Origin: Arsenophonus sp.
Lineage (GTDB): Bacteria > Pseudomonadota > Gammaproteobacteria > Enterobacterales > Enterobacteriaceae
Assembly (NCBI GenBank): GCA_031446085.1
Contig: CP132901.1
Location: 248,001-312,000, forward strand
Reading direction: 5' to 3'
DNA length: 64,000 nt
In this document: piece after piece, positions 9,808 through 19,917 of the stretch
Layout: each line of letters opens with the position of its first letter
How positions within the stretch are numbered: position 1 is the first letter of the stretch
Translations under genes and position numbers: made by a program
The notes under the pieces: generated by a model
What the model was told of the DNA's origin: nothing
Database searches by the model: none
What the model saw: the letters and a program-made list of their open reading frames with translations, nothing else

Positions 9808-11862
9808 ATGAATCAAACTTTTTTAGTTGAAATTGGTACTGAAGAATTACCATCAAAATACATTCATAAAATTATTTTTTCTTTAAAAGAAAAAATTAAA
9901 GAGCAATTAAAAAAAAATTATTTTTCTTATAAAAGTTTATTTTATTATGCAACTCCCAGACGTTTAGCAATAAAAATTGTTCATATTCATTTCACCAGAG
10001 AATATAATTCTCTTATTAATTCAAAAAAATTTTGTAACAAAATTCAATCTTTTCAACAAAATTTTTTAAATAATCAAAAAGAAAAATATTTTTCTAGAAA
10101 AAAAATTTCTTCTTTAGATCTAAATAATGAAAATATATATAAAAAAAATGATATAAAATTTGATATTAAAGAATCATTATTTTTAATTTTTAAAAAAACA
10201 CTTAAAAAAATATCAATTCCTGAATCAATGCGTTGGGGTGTTGGAAAAACGTATTTTATTCGTCCTATTCGAACATTTACAATGTTGCTTAATCATCAAT
10301 TGATTGATGGAGAAATACATGGAATTAAAAATAAAAGATTCATTTTAGGACACAGATTTATAGGAAAAAGAAAAATTAAAATTAATTTTGCTGATGAATA
10401 TCCAAATATTCTATTTAATCATGGAAAAGTCATTGCTGATTATCAGCAAAGAAAAGATACTATAGTCAAACAATTAAAAAATAAAATTAAACAAATTAAT
10501 GGCGTTATAAAAATTTCTTCTTCTTTATTAGAAGAAATTACATATTTAGTTGAATGGCCAGTAATATTAATTGGTCAATTTGACAAATTTTTTTTATCTC
10601 TTCCAAAAGAGATAATAGTAACTATTATGGAAAAAAACTTAAGGTATTTTCCTATTTACAATAATAAAAATCAATTAATGCCTTATTTTGCTTTCGTTTC
10701 TAATATTGATTCAATAAAACCTCAAGAAATTATTATTGGAAATGAAAAAGTAATTAATGCACGTTTTTTAGATATAAATTTTTTTTTAAAAAAAGATCTT
10801 AATTTATCCTTAGAAAAATATTTACCTTTTTTAAAAAAAATTACATTCCATAAAAAATTGGGATCTTTATATGATAAAACAAAAAGATTAGAACTTTTTT
10901 CATCGTTCATTGCTAATTATATTAATGGAAATGTATTTTATGCACAACGTGCTGCATTACTATCAAAATGTGATTTAGCTACTTCTATGGTTTTTGAAAT
11001 GCCTCACTTACAAGGTGTCGTAGGTATGTATTATGCAGCACATAATAAAGAAAAAAAAGAAATAGCCATTGCAATTAAAGAACACTATCAACCTTACTTT
11101 CATGGAGATCATGTTCCAAATTATAAAACTTCTGATATATTAGCTATTACAGATAAGATAGATACGTTGGTTGGTATTATAGGAACAAATTCTAATAATG
11201 AAATAAAAAGTGACAAAGATCCTTTTGGTTTACGTCGATTAGCTTTTGGAATATTATCAATTATAATTAAAAAAAAATATGATTTAGATTTATCTATTTT
11301 AATCGATAAATCAATAAAATTATATCAAAATAAATTAAACAATACAGAAACTAAAAAAAAAGTATTAAATTTTTTATTAAAAAAAATTAATAGTTGGTAT
11401 ATTGCAAGAGGTTATAATAAAAATGTTATCAAATCAGTACTAAATGTATCCCCAACCAATATGATTGATATTGATATAAAAATTAATACAATCACATATT
11501 TTAAAAAAAATAAATTGATGCAGAACATAATAAAAATTTATAAAAGAATTTTTAATATATTACAAAAAAATAATATAGAATTAAACAACAATATTGATTT
11601 TAATCAATTAATTTATAATGAAGAAATAGAATTAGCCTCAAAAGTAGTATATTTAGAAAAAATATCAATTCCTTTATTTTCTTATAGAAAATATAAAAAA
11701 ATATTAATTAATATGCTTGAATTAGAAAAAAGTATAGAATTATTTTTTCAAAATGTTATTATTTTAGATAAAAATGATAAATTAAAAAAAAATCGTTTGA
11801 CCATTTTATATAAAATACATAATTTATTTTTTAAAATCACTAATTTTTCATTATTACTATAA
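9808..11862 (+). CDS. glyS: Glycyl-tRNA synthetase beta subunit
   Basis: GlyS binds tRNA-Gly and is needed with GlyQ for charging. The 684 residues match the usual 689. The N-terminus VEIGTEELPSKYI and the HD-domain-like central region (KCDLATSMVFEMPHLQGVVG, then HYQPYFHGDHVP) are typical; SDKDPFGLRRLAFG is the conserved segment before the anticodon-binding C-terminus. An AAAGGA site precedes the ATG. The C-terminal third is lysine- and isoleucine-rich and diverged, as expected in this genome. Confidence 0.97.
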   Translation: MNQTFLVEIGTEELPSKYIHKIIFSLKEKIKEQLKKNYFSYKSLFYYATPRRLAIKIVHIHFTREYNSLINSKKFCNKIQSFQQNFLNNQKEKYFSRKKISSLDLNNENIYKKNDIKFDIKESLFLIFKKTLKKISIPESMRWGVGKTYFIRPIRTFTMLLNHQLIDGEIHGIKNKRFILGHRFIGKRKIKINFADEYPNILFNHGKVIADYQQRKDTIVKQLKNKIKQINGVIKISSSLLEEITYLVEWPVILIGQFDKFFLSLPKEIIVTIMEKNLRYFPIYNNKNQLMPYFAFVSNIDSIKPQEIIIGNEKVINARFLDINFFLKKDLNLSLEKYLPFLKKITFHKKLGSLYDKTKRLELFSSFIANYINGNVFYAQRAALLSKCDLATSMVFEMPHLQGVVGMYYAAHNKEKKEIAIAIKEHYQPYFHGDHVPNYKTSDILAITDKIDTLVGIIGTNSNNEIKSDKDPFGLRRLAFGILSIIIKKKYDLDLSILIDKSIKLYQNKLNNTETKKKVLNFLLKKINSWYIARGYNKNVIKSVLNVSPTNMIDIDIKINTITYFKKNKLMQNIIKIYKRIFNILQKNNIELNNNIDFNQLIYNEEIELASKVVYLEKISIPLFSYRKYKKILINMLELEKSIELFFQNVIILDKNDKLKKNRLTILYKIHNLFFKITNFSLLL

Positions 11863-11898
11863 TTTTTATTTAAAATAAAAAAAATGAAGTTAAATAAA

Positions 11899-13083
11899 TT
11901 AGAGATAATATTTTGTATAAAAAGATTGTATTCCTAAAAAAATAGATTTTGCTATTTGTTTTTGAAAATTAATATTATTTAATTTCTTTTCCTCTTTTTT
12001 ATTACTAATAAAATCTAGTTCAATAAGAATTGAAGGAATTCCAGGGGATTTCAAAACTTGAAATGTAGATTGTTCAACATTTTTTTTGTGTAAAGTATTA
12101 ATTTTTTTTATTTGATTTAAAATTTCAGCACCAAATTTTAAACTAGTTCTAATAGTAGCTGTTTGTACCAAATCAAAAATAGTATGATCTAAATATTTAT
12201 CACCACTTTTTTTAAAATTATCTATACTATAAATAGAATTTTGTGTTTTTGATAAAAAAAGTGCTAAGTTACTTGTCGCTCCTTTTTTGGATAAGGCAAA
12301 TATTGAAGAACCTTTAGCATTTCGATTAGTGAATGCATCCGCATGAATTGATATAAAAAAATCTGCTTTTACTTTTTTTGCTTTTTCGATTCTAGTATTT
12401 AATGGAACAAAAACATCATATTCACGAGTTAAATATCCTTTCATATAAGGTTCTTTATTAATAAAATATTTTAATTTTTTTGAAACCTCTAAAACTATTT
12501 TTTTTTCTGTAGATTTAAAGTAGCCTATAGCTCCAGGATCTTGACCTCCATGACCTGGATCTATCATAATAATAATTGGTTGATGTTTTTTTTTATTGAT
12601 TAAAAAATGATTTTTTTTAAATACAAGATTATTTTTTTGATTGTTAAGTTTTTTATCATCAAAATAAAAATCAAAAATTGAACGAAATTTAAAATGATTA
12701 ATAGGATCAATACGTGATGTTTTTAAAAAAATTTTTTTTTTGTTTTTAAACACAAATCTGACTGTTTTTTTATTAAATTGTCCAATTCTTAATAATTCTA
12801 TATTTGGTTTAAACAATATTTTTTTTTTATTAATAAATTTTAAAACTTCTTTTAAAGAAACATTTTCAAAATCTATTACTAATCTTTTAGGATTTAACAA
12901 AGTAAAATATTTATAATTTAAATACTTACTAGATTCTATTGTCATTCGAGTATAAGCATTTGAATGACCAATACGAATTGCAGATATATTATTTGCTTGA
13001 ACGAAGTTGATTAAATTTACTTTCAATATAACAATAAATAAAATTTTTTTTAAAAAAAATATAATTTTTTTAATTTTTTTCAT
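11899..13083 (-). CDS. amiC: N-acetylmuramoyl-L-alanine amidase AmiC
   Basis: AmiC splits septal murein during daughter-cell separation in the periplasm. After a hydrophobic, lysine-rich signal-like N-terminus (about residues 1-30, ending near FVQA) comes an AMIN domain (IRIGHSNAYTRMTIESSKYL; LLRIGQFNKKTVRFVF) and an Amidase_3 domain with the zinc ligands in DPGHGGQDPGAIG, STEKK and SIHADAF, and the catalytic glutamate in SILIELDFISN. The segment SSIFALSKKGATSN matches AmiC better than AmiA or AmiB. Length 394 versus about 417. E. coli AmiC uses a Tat signal; no twin arginine is visible here, so export is probably through Sec. It is divergent from the antiporter gene. Confidence 0.9.
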   Translation of the reverse strand: MKKIKKIIFFLKKILFIVILKVNLINFVQANNISAIRIGHSNAYTRMTIESSKYLNYKYFTLLNPKRLVIDFENVSLKEVLKFINKKKILFKPNIELLRIGQFNKKTVRFVFKNKKKIFLKTSRIDPINHFKFRSIFDFYFDDKKLNNQKNNLVFKKNHFLINKKKHQPIIIMIDPGHGGQDPGAIGYFKSTEKKIVLEVSKKLKYFINKEPYMKGYLTREYDVFVPLNTRIEKAKKVKADFFISIHADAFTNRNAKGSSIFALSKKGATSNLALFLSKTQNSIYSIDNFKKSGDKYLDHTIFDLVQTATIRTSLKFGAEILNQIKKINTLHKKNVEQSTFQVLKSPGIPSILIELDFISNKKEEKKLNNINFQKQIAKSIFLGIQSFYTKYYL

Positions 13084-13255
13084 TAAATTATAACATATAT
13101 CACAATATTGATAAGTAATAAAAAATGTAATTTAAAGTTACTTATCTTATAAAAGATCTTTTTTAAAATTTATTAAAATAATAATTGACATAAAAAGTAT
13201 TATATATAGAATTTTTTAATTCTAAATTAAAATTTAGAAATAAAGGAATATATAT

Positions 13256-14566
13256 TTGAAAAATAAAAAACTGAATTTATTTCATTTAACTATTTTAGTA
13301 ATGAATTCTATTTTAGGAATAGGAATTTTTAGTTTACCTCAAAACATAGCTCAATTTTCTTCAGCTTTTGCCTTAATTATAACTTGGATTATTACAAGTA
13401 TAGGAATTATATCTATTACTATATCTTTAGTTTTATTATCTAAATTTAAACCTAATTTAGATGGAGGTATATACAGTTATGCTAAATCAGGATTTGGAAA
13501 TACAGTAGGTTTTTTATCAGCGTGGGGCTATTGGATATCAGCAATTATTTCCAATATTTCTTATTTATTAATTTTTTTTTCTTCATTAATGATTTGCATC
13601 AATATATTTACTATTAATTTTTTAAAAAATACAAATCAAATAAATTCTTTTATTGTTGAATCTATTTTTTTATGGAGTATTCATTTAATAATATTACACG
13701 GAATCAAAATTACAAAATTAATTTATAATTTATCTACTATAGCTAAGTTATTACCATTAATTATATTTATTTTTTTTAATATTTTGAATTTTGATAAAAA
13801 TATTTTTTATTCTGATTTCTATGGTATAGAGATGAATATTCCAATATTAGAACAGATTCAAAATACCGTTTTAATAATTTTGTGGTTATTCATCGGAATA
13901 GAAGGTGCTATTGTAATATCAAGAAAGTCCAAAAAAAAAAAATTTATAGGATATGCTACATTATTAGCAGTATTCTTCATATTATTACTTTATATAATAA
14001 TCACATTTATTTCTATAGGAAATATTTCAAGATCTAATCTTGCATTGATAGAAAATCCATCTATTATTACAATTTTAATAAATCAAATAGGAAAATATGG
14101 AAAAATTATTATTACTTTTAGCTTTATATTTGCAATGTGCAGTTCCTATTTGACTTGGATGATTTTAGCTATAGAAATTCCATATTTAGCATCACTAGAC
14201 GATATTTTCCCTAAAATCTTTAGTTTAAAAAATAAAAATGATATTCCATATTATTCTTTATGGATTACAAATTTTATGATTCAATTTTCTTTAATGTTAA
14301 TTCATATATTTAAATATACCAATTATACTAAATTATTGACTATTGCATCAGAAATAATTTTAATTCCTTATATTTTTGTAAGTAGTACTTTAATAAAAAT
14401 ATCCTTCAATAAAAAAAAGATTCTTACTATATTTGTTGGTTTTATTAATATACTTTATTTTATTTGGTTAATATATAGTTCTAAATTAATTTATTTGTTT
14501 TTATCTTTTATTTTGTATTTAATCGGATTTTTTCTATTTTTTATTAAAAAAAAATATTTTCTATAG
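13256..14566 (+). CDS. arcD: APC-family amino acid antiporter, ArcD/YdgI-like (arginine:ornithine)
   Basis: The protein is a 436-residue, highly hydrophobic APC-superfamily transporter with about 12 membrane segments. The first segment holds the APC motif GIGIFSLPQNIA, and GGIYSYAKSGFGNTVGF plus SAWGYWISA are hallmarks of the ArcD/YdgI arginine:ornithine exchangers; VLIILWLFIGIEGAIVIS also fits that group. The start is a TTG at 13256 with AAAGGA eight bases upstream; the next ATG would remove the first membrane segment. A 12-A tract at 13931-13942 is in frame. Exchange of arginine for ornithine (or a related basic amino acid) across the inner membrane is the likely role; substrate and direction are inferred. 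No arginine deiminase genes are nearby. Confidence 0.8.
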   Translation: MKNKKLNLFHLTILVMNSILGIGIFSLPQNIAQFSSAFALIITWIITSIGIISITISLVLLSKFKPNLDGGIYSYAKSGFGNTVGFLSAWGYWISAIISNISYLLIFFSSLMICINIFTINFLKNTNQINSFIVESIFLWSIHLIILHGIKITKLIYNLSTIAKLLPLIIFIFFNILNFDKNIFYSDFYGIEMNIPILEQIQNTVLIILWLFIGIEGAIVISRKSKKKKFIGYATLLAVFFILLLYIIITFISIGNISRSNLALIENPSIITILINQIGKYGKIIITFSFIFAMCSSYLTWMILAIEIPYLASLDDIFPKIFSLKNKNDIPYYSLWITNFMIQFSLMLIHIFKYTNYTKLLTIASEIILIPYIFVSSTLIKISFNKKKILTIFVGFINILYFIWLIYSSKLIYLFLSFILYLIGFFLFFIKKKYFL

Positions 14567-14687
14567 ATAACTATTTTAATTTAATTAAATTCTGTGATAG
14601 ATTAAAAAAATAAAAATTTCTTTATTTTTGTAAAAACTATTACTATTTTTTATAAATATTTTTAAAATAATGCTTTTGAAGGTTAAT

Positions 14688-16556
14688 ATGAAAAAAATAA
14701 AAAATATTATTATTTTATCTATTAAATATATTCTAAAAGTATTGACTTTTATTAAAAAAATGGTTTTAAATTTTCTTTTTTTTATTACCATTTTTAGCAT
14801 CTTTTTTCTTTATTTTTCTTATTATAAAAATGAAACAAAAAATATTAATGAATATTATGGTGCTTTATTATTAGATTTAAAAGGAACAGTCACTAATGAA
14901 TCATCTTTTCTTTCATTATTACATCAAAATGGAAATCAAATATTTCATAAAAAAAATAGTAACATAGAAAAAAACTCATTGTTTGATATTATTTATATAA
15001 TTAGATTTGCAAAATATGATTCTGCAATTAAAGGTTTAATTTTAAAATTAGATGATTTTAAAAATACTGATTTAGAATCTTTGGAATATATTGGAAAAAC
15101 TATTAAAGAATTTAAAGAATCAAAAAAACCTGTTTATGCAGTTTCTAATGAATACAATCAATTCCAATATTATCTAGCTAGTTTTTGTGATTTTATATAT
15201 TTAAATCAAGCAGGTCAAATTAATATTAATGGATTTAGTAAAAATCAACTTTATTTTAAAAAATTTTTAGAAAATCTAAATATTCATACCTATTTATTTC
15301 GAATAGGAGAATACAAATCAGCAATTGAACCATTTATGAGAAATAGTATGTCTCAAGAAATACGCCAAATAGAATGTAATTTGTTAAATTCATTGTGGAA
15401 TTATTGTATAACAAGCATTGCTAAAAATCGTAACATTCCAAAAGAAAATATTTTCCCGGGAGACAAATTATTTATTGAAAAAATCAAAAAAAATAATGGA
15501 AATTATATCAAATATGCAATTGATAATAAATTGGTCGATGAAATTTTTACTGATTTTTGGACAAAAGAAGAATTTATAAAAAAATTTGGATTTAATAAAA
15601 AAAATAAAAAATTCAATTTCATCAGTATATATAATTATGCTAATCTTATTTTTAATCAAAAAAAATATCAAAAAAAAGAAAAAAAAAACATTGCTGTTAT
15701 TACAGCAAATGGTTTAATTATGAATGGTGTTAAAGGAAATAATATTGCAGAATCTCAGACAATCATTGAAGAAATAAGAAAAGCAAGACTTAATTCTAAT
15801 ATAAAAGGAATTATATTAAGAATTAATAGTCCTGGTGGAAGTGTATTTGCTTCAGAATTGATTAGAAATGAATTAGTTTTGCTAAAAAAAAGTAATAAAC
15901 CTATTGTAGTATCAATGGGCAATATAGCTGCTTCAGGAGGATATTGGATTGCAACAGCATCAAATTATATTATTGGACATCCAACTACAATAACAGGATC
16001 TATTGGTATTTTTGGAATAATACATACTTTTGAAAAATCTTTGAATAAAATTGGCATATATTCCAATGAAATATCAAATTCAAAATTATCAAATTTTTAC
16101 TATACTAAAGATATTAGTAAAGAATATTTAGAAAATATGGAATTAAATTTAAAAAATTATTATCAAACTTTTTTAAAATATGTTTCTGAATCAAGACAAA
16201 AAAATATAAAAGAAATTGAAAAAATTGCTAGAGGAAGAATATGGACTGGATTAGAAGCATATAATCATGGATTGATTGATCAATTAGGTAATTTTGATGA
16301 TGCTATGAATAAAATTAAAGAATTAACTGGAATTAAACATGAAATAATTGATTGGAATTTTGAAAATCATTCTTTTTTTGAAAATATTTATATCAAGTTA
16401 ATAGGATTTTACAAAAGTTTATTTGTAAAAAATTTAAACAATAATATTTATAAAAGAATTAATAATTTCTTTAATGAGCAAATACGATTATTATTTATAA
16501 TGAATGATCCAAGAAATTCTTATGCATTATGTATTTACTGTACCAATATCTATTAA
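14688..16556 (+). CDS. sppA: Signal peptide peptidase SppA (67K type, protease IV)
   Basis: SppA is an inner-membrane serine protease that degrades cleaved signal peptides from the periplasmic side. The ATG at 14688 follows AAGG; an in-frame start six codons earlier has poorer support. A single membrane segment lies near residues 28-48. The tandem S49 domains carry the catalytic lysine in GEYKSAIEPF and the serine in MGNIAASGGYWIATA. The C-terminus NDPRNSYALCIYC matches the family. The 622 residues equal the double-domain length (about 618). A hairpin follows the stop codon. Confidence 0.96.
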   Translation: MKKIKNIIILSIKYILKVLTFIKKMVLNFLFFITIFSIFFLYFSYYKNETKNINEYYGALLLDLKGTVTNESSFLSLLHQNGNQIFHKKNSNIEKNSLFDIIYIIRFAKYDSAIKGLILKLDDFKNTDLESLEYIGKTIKEFKESKKPVYAVSNEYNQFQYYLASFCDFIYLNQAGQININGFSKNQLYFKKFLENLNIHTYLFRIGEYKSAIEPFMRNSMSQEIRQIECNLLNSLWNYCITSIAKNRNIPKENIFPGDKLFIEKIKKNNGNYIKYAIDNKLVDEIFTDFWTKEEFIKKFGFNKKNKKFNFISIYNYANLIFNQKKYQKKEKKNIAVITANGLIMNGVKGNNIAESQTIIEEIRKARLNSNIKGIILRINSPGGSVFASELIRNELVLLKKSNKPIVVSMGNIAASGGYWIATASNYIIGHPTTITGSIGIFGIIHTFEKSLNKIGIYSNEISNSKLSNFYYTKDISKEYLENMELNLKNYYQTFLKYVSESRQKNIKEIEKIARGRIWTGLEAYNHGLIDQLGNFDDAMNKIKELTGIKHEIIDWNFENHSFFENIYIKLIGFYKSLFVKNLNNNIYKRINNFFNEQIRLLFIMNDPRNSYALCIYCTNIY

Positions 16557-16560
16557 CTTT

Positions 16561-16597
16561 ATATATTCTTATTATTTCTTATATAATAAGAATATAT
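16561..16597. terminator. AT-rich hairpin after sppA
   Basis: Positions 16561-16574 pair perfectly with 16584-16597 (14 bp, nine-base loop) just after the sppA stop codon and ahead of murI. One G-C pair only; it may act as a weak terminator or protect the mRNA 3' end. Confidence 0.4.
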
Positions 16598-16620
16598 ATT
16601 TCATAAATTTTTCTTAATTA

Positions 16621-17454
16621 ATGAAAATTAATAAAAAATGTTTTTTAAAAAATTTAAAAATTTCTTCTTATATTTTAATTTTCGATTCAGGAATTGGAGG
16701 ATTATCCATTTATGATGACATAGTAAAAATATTTCCAAATATGAATTATATTTATTTTGTCGATAACGACTATTTTCCATATGGAGAAAAACAGTCTAAT
16801 ATCATTATTCAACGAGTGATAGATTTATTAAATTATATTTATAAAAAACATAATTTATTAATAGTTATAATTGCATGTAATACTGTTAGTACAATTGGAT
16901 TAAAAATTTTAAGAAAAAAATTTCATTTTCCAATAATTGGAGTTTTTCCAAATATTCCACTAGCTACAAAATTGACTAATAACGGTATTATTGGAATAAT
17001 TGCAACGAATTTGACAATTAGTGGTAATTATATTCAAAAAATAGTTAATAAATTATCTACTTATTATGAAATTAAAACTATTAGTTCTCCAGAACTAGTA
17101 GAATTAGCAGAAAAAAAAGTCTATAAAAAAAAAATTGATAAAAGTGTAATCTTAAATACATTAAAACCTTGGACTCAAATTAAAAAAAGACCTGATATCA
17201 TAGTATTAGGTTGTACACATTATAATTTTTTATATCAAGAAATAAAAAAAGAATTTTTTAATAAAATTTTACTACTAAATTCTAATTTAGTAGTCTTAAA
17301 AAAAATATTTTGTATTTTTGATAAAATAAAAAAAAAAAATTTTTACAAAAAAAAAAACTTAGTTTATTATACAAAATTTTTTTATCAAAAAGATATTTTT
17401 CTTTCTCTATTTAAAGAAAGGGGTTTTGAAATATTTAAAAAAATATCATTTTAA
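16621..17454 (+). CDS. murI: Glutamate racemase
   Basis: MurI makes D-glutamate for murein. The 277 residues are near the usual 285. The aspartate/glutamate racemase landmarks are FDSGIGGLSIYD, the first catalytic cysteine in IIACNTVST and the second in VLGCTHYNFL, with PYGEK in between. Two in-frame A tracts of 12 (17328-17339) and 11 (17347-17357) lie in the C-terminal part, which encodes lysine runs; both leave the frame intact. It is convergent with pncC, 15 bases apart. Confidence 0.95.
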   Translation: MKINKKCFLKNLKISSYILIFDSGIGGLSIYDDIVKIFPNMNYIYFVDNDYFPYGEKQSNIIIQRVIDLLNYIYKKHNLLIVIIACNTVSTIGLKILRKKFHFPIIGVFPNIPLATKLTNNGIIGIIATNLTISGNYIQKIVNKLSTYYEIKTISSPELVELAEKKVYKKKIDKSVILNTLKPWTQIKKRPDIIVLGCTHYNFLYQEIKKEFFNKILLLNSNLVVLKKIFCIFDKIKKKNFYKKKNLVYYTKFFYQKDIFLSLFKERGFEIFKKISF

Positions 17455-17469
17455 TCAATAAAACTATTA

Positions 17470-17982
17470 TTAATCTATAATGACTTCATTAATTAATGTT
17501 AATAATGTATATTTTACTGCTTGCTTTCTAATTGATATTCTATTCCCTTTAAAATGACAACAACGAGATAATGTTTTTCTATTTTTTTCTCTATTAGCAA
17601 ATCCAAACCATATTACACCAACTTTATCATTTTTGTTATTTTTACATAAATGAGGACCAGCAATGCCAGTAATTGATGCAGAATAATCTGATTTTGAAAT
17701 TTTTAATACTTTTTCTGCCATTTTTATAGCAGTATATTCACTTACAACACCATAACGTTCTAGATTACCTAAATTGATTTTTAAAATATCTTTCTTAGAT
17801 TCATTAGAATATGTAATAAAGCTTTGATTAAAATATTTAGAACTTCCAGGTATATCAGTAATAACTTTTGACACCCATCCACCAGTACATGATTCTGCAA
17901 ATGTTATAGTTTTTTTATTTTTTGCTAAAATTGAACCTAAAATTTTACTTAAATAATGAATTTTTTCTTCTTTATATATCAT
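17470..17982 (-). CDS. pncC: Nicotinamide-nucleotide amidase (CinA C-terminal domain)
   Basis: PncC deamidates NMN to nicotinate mononucleotide for pyridine nucleotide recycling. The 170 residues form a stand-alone CinA C-terminal domain. Conserved motifs are TFAESCTGGWVSKVIT, ITYSNESKKDIL, YGVVSE and SITGIAGP. In E. coli pncC (ygaD) is followed by recA; here no recA is adjacent, and recA is also missing between the alaS/csrA region where it would normally lie, so RecA may be absent from this genome (inference, as only 64 kb are seen). Confidence 0.92.
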   Translation of the reverse strand: MIYKEEKIHYLSKILGSILAKNKKTITFAESCTGGWVSKVITDIPGSSKYFNQSFITYSNESKKDILKINLGNLERYGVVSEYTAIKMAEKVLKISKSDYSASITGIAGPHLCKNNKNDKVGVIWFGFANREKNRKTLSRCCHFKGNRISIRKQAVKYTLLTLINEVIID

Positions 17983-18147
17983 ATAAACTATTTCGTTTTT
18001 ATTTGTAAGATAGTTGATATCTATTGATAATAATAGTATAGATATAATAGAAAATAAAACAAATCAGAAACTAAATTATTTTTTAATAAAATTATTATAT
18101 AAATTCGATAAACTTTTATAAAAAAAATTAAGTTAAAAGGTCATAGT

Positions 18148-19305
18148 ATGAACATGCATTATTTTACTTCTGAATCAGTTTCGGAAGGACATCCTGATAA
18201 AATGGCAGATCAAATTTCAGATGCAATTCTAGATACTATTTTAATGAATGATATTCAAGCACGTGTTGCATGTGAAACATATATTAAAACTGGAATGGTA
18301 ATAATTGGTGGAGAAATTACAACAAAAGCATCAATCGACATAGAAGAAATTACTAGAAATACGATACGTCAAATTGGTTATTACAATTCTGATTTTGGAT
18401 TTGATGGAAATTCTTGTGCTATTATTAGTACAATTAACAAACAATCTCAAGATATTAAAAGAGGGATAAATAACGATAACCCTTTAAAACAAGGTGCAGG
18501 AGATCAAGGAATTATGTTTGGTTATGCAACTAATGAAACAAAAACATTTATGCCTGCACCTATTATATATGCACATCGCTTAGTTAAACAACAATCTAAA
18601 ATTAGAAAAAAAGGTATTTTACCATTTTTAGGACCAGATGCAAAAAGTCAAATTACGTTTTGTTATAAAAATAATAAAATCTATTCTATAGATACTATTG
18701 TTTTCTCTACACAACATAAAAAAAGTGTAAATCAAAAAACAATATACGAAGGAGTAATGGATGAAATTATTAAACCTATAATTCCAATATCATTATTAAA
18801 AAGAAATACTAAATATTTTATAAATCCAACTGGTCGTTTCGTAATAGGAGGACCTACTGGAGATTGTGGACTAACAGGAAGAAAAATTATAGTTGATACT
18901 TATGGAGGTATGGCTAGACATGGAGGAGGATCATTTTCAGGAAAAGATCCTTCAAAAGTAGATAGATCAGGAGCATATGCAGCACGTTATGTAGCAAAAA
19001 ACATTGTTGCTGCTGGTCTGGCAGAAAAATGTGAAATTCAAATTTCCTATGCTATAGGACTATCAAAACCAATATCTATTATGATTGAAACTTTTGGTAC
19101 AGAAAAAATACCAAATTATAAAATTATTGATTTAATAAATCATTTTTTTGATCTCACTCCTTATGGAATTATTAAAACACTTGATCTTTTACAACCAATA
19201 TATAAAAAAACTGCAGTATATGGACATTTTGGAAGATCTGAATTTCCATGGGAAAAAACAGATAAAATTAATATATTAAGAGATGCTGCAAATATAAAAT
19301 TATAA
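18148..19305 (+). CDS. metK: S-adenosylmethionine synthetase
   Basis: MetK makes SAM from methionine and ATP. The 385 residues match the family (384). Signatures [29 protein letters not shown] (ATP-binding) and [16 protein letters not shown] (P-loop-like) are all intact, and codon conservation is high. An AAAAGG site precedes the ATG with good spacing. SAM is needed by TrmB and PrmC in this window among others. Confidence 0.98.
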   Translation: MNMHYFTSESVSEGHPDKMADQISDAILDTILMNDIQARVACETYIKTGMVIIGGEITTKASIDIEEITRNTIRQIGYYNSDFGFDGNSCAIISTINKQSQDIKRGINNDNPLKQGAGDQGIMFGYATNETKTFMPAPIIYAHRLVKQQSKIRKKGILPFLGPDAKSQITFCYKNNKIYSIDTIVFSTQHKKSVNQKTIYEGVMDEIIKPIIPISLLKRNTKYFINPTGRFVIGGPTGDCGLTGRKIIVDTYGGMARHGGGSFSGKDPSKVDRSGAYAARYVAKNIVAAGLAEKCEIQISYAIGLSKPISIMIETFGTEKIPNYKIIDLINHFFDLTPYGIIKTLDLLQPIYKKTAVYGHFGRSEFPWEKTDKINILRDAANIKL

Positions 19306-19329
19306 AAAAATATATATAAAAATAAAAAA

Positions 19330-19884
19330 TTAGTATTTTAAAAAAAATTTTTTTATACTTTTAAAAAAATAATTTACAAGAAAAAAAACAAATATTGATA
19401 AAAATAAAGATCCAACAATATCTATTGGCCAATGCAAACCTAAAAAGATTCGTGAAATTCCTATCAGATTAGTTATAATAAAGAAAAATATTCCCATATT
19501 CTTATTAATATTAAAAAAATTCCATGTCAAAATATAACTAATCAAAGCATGATTACTTGGAAATGATGAACTTGAAATATGATATATAGAATATACATTT
19601 AACTCAGAATCAAAAGGTCTTTGAGTAGGATAATAAAATCTAATTAAACTAGATATTATTAATCCTAATAATATTGAAAAAAATAATTGAAAAATAAATT
19701 TCTTCTTTCTTAAAGAAAGCATTTTTTTTTCAAAAATAAAAAAAAATATACCTAATATAGGTAATAAAAAAATTAATTTACTTGCAAAAAAAATAAATAT
19801 AGTAATTAAAAATTTAGAAGTCTGTTCATTAGCATTTATAAAATAAAATATTTTTATATTTATCTGTTTTATTAAATCAAACAA
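19330..19884 (-). CDS. ybjG: PAP2-family undecaprenyl-diphosphatase, YbjG/BcrC-like
   Basis: The 184-residue membrane protein has about five to six hydrophobic segments and the three PAP2 phosphatase motifs: YYPTQRPFD, SSSFPSNHALISY and SRIFLGLHWPIDIVG. Proteins of this type recycle undecaprenyl pyrophosphate to the monophosphate carrier for murein and LPS assembly on the periplasmic face. In E. coli ybjG lies near grxA, and here it also sits next to grxA, supporting the assignment over pgpB or lpxT. It is shorter than E. coli YbjG (198). Confidence 0.82.
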   Translation of the reverse strand: MFDLIKQINIKIFYFINANEQTSKFLITIFIFFASKLIFLLPILGIFFFIFEKKMLSLRKKKFIFQLFFSILLGLIISSLIRFYYPTQRPFDSELNVYSIYHISSSSFPSNHALISYILTWNFFNINKNMGIFFFIITNLIGISRIFLGLHWPIDIVGSLFLSIFVFFLVNYFFKSIKKFFLKY

Positions 19885-19917
19885 TATATTTAATATCCTT
19901 TAAATAAATTTTTTCCT

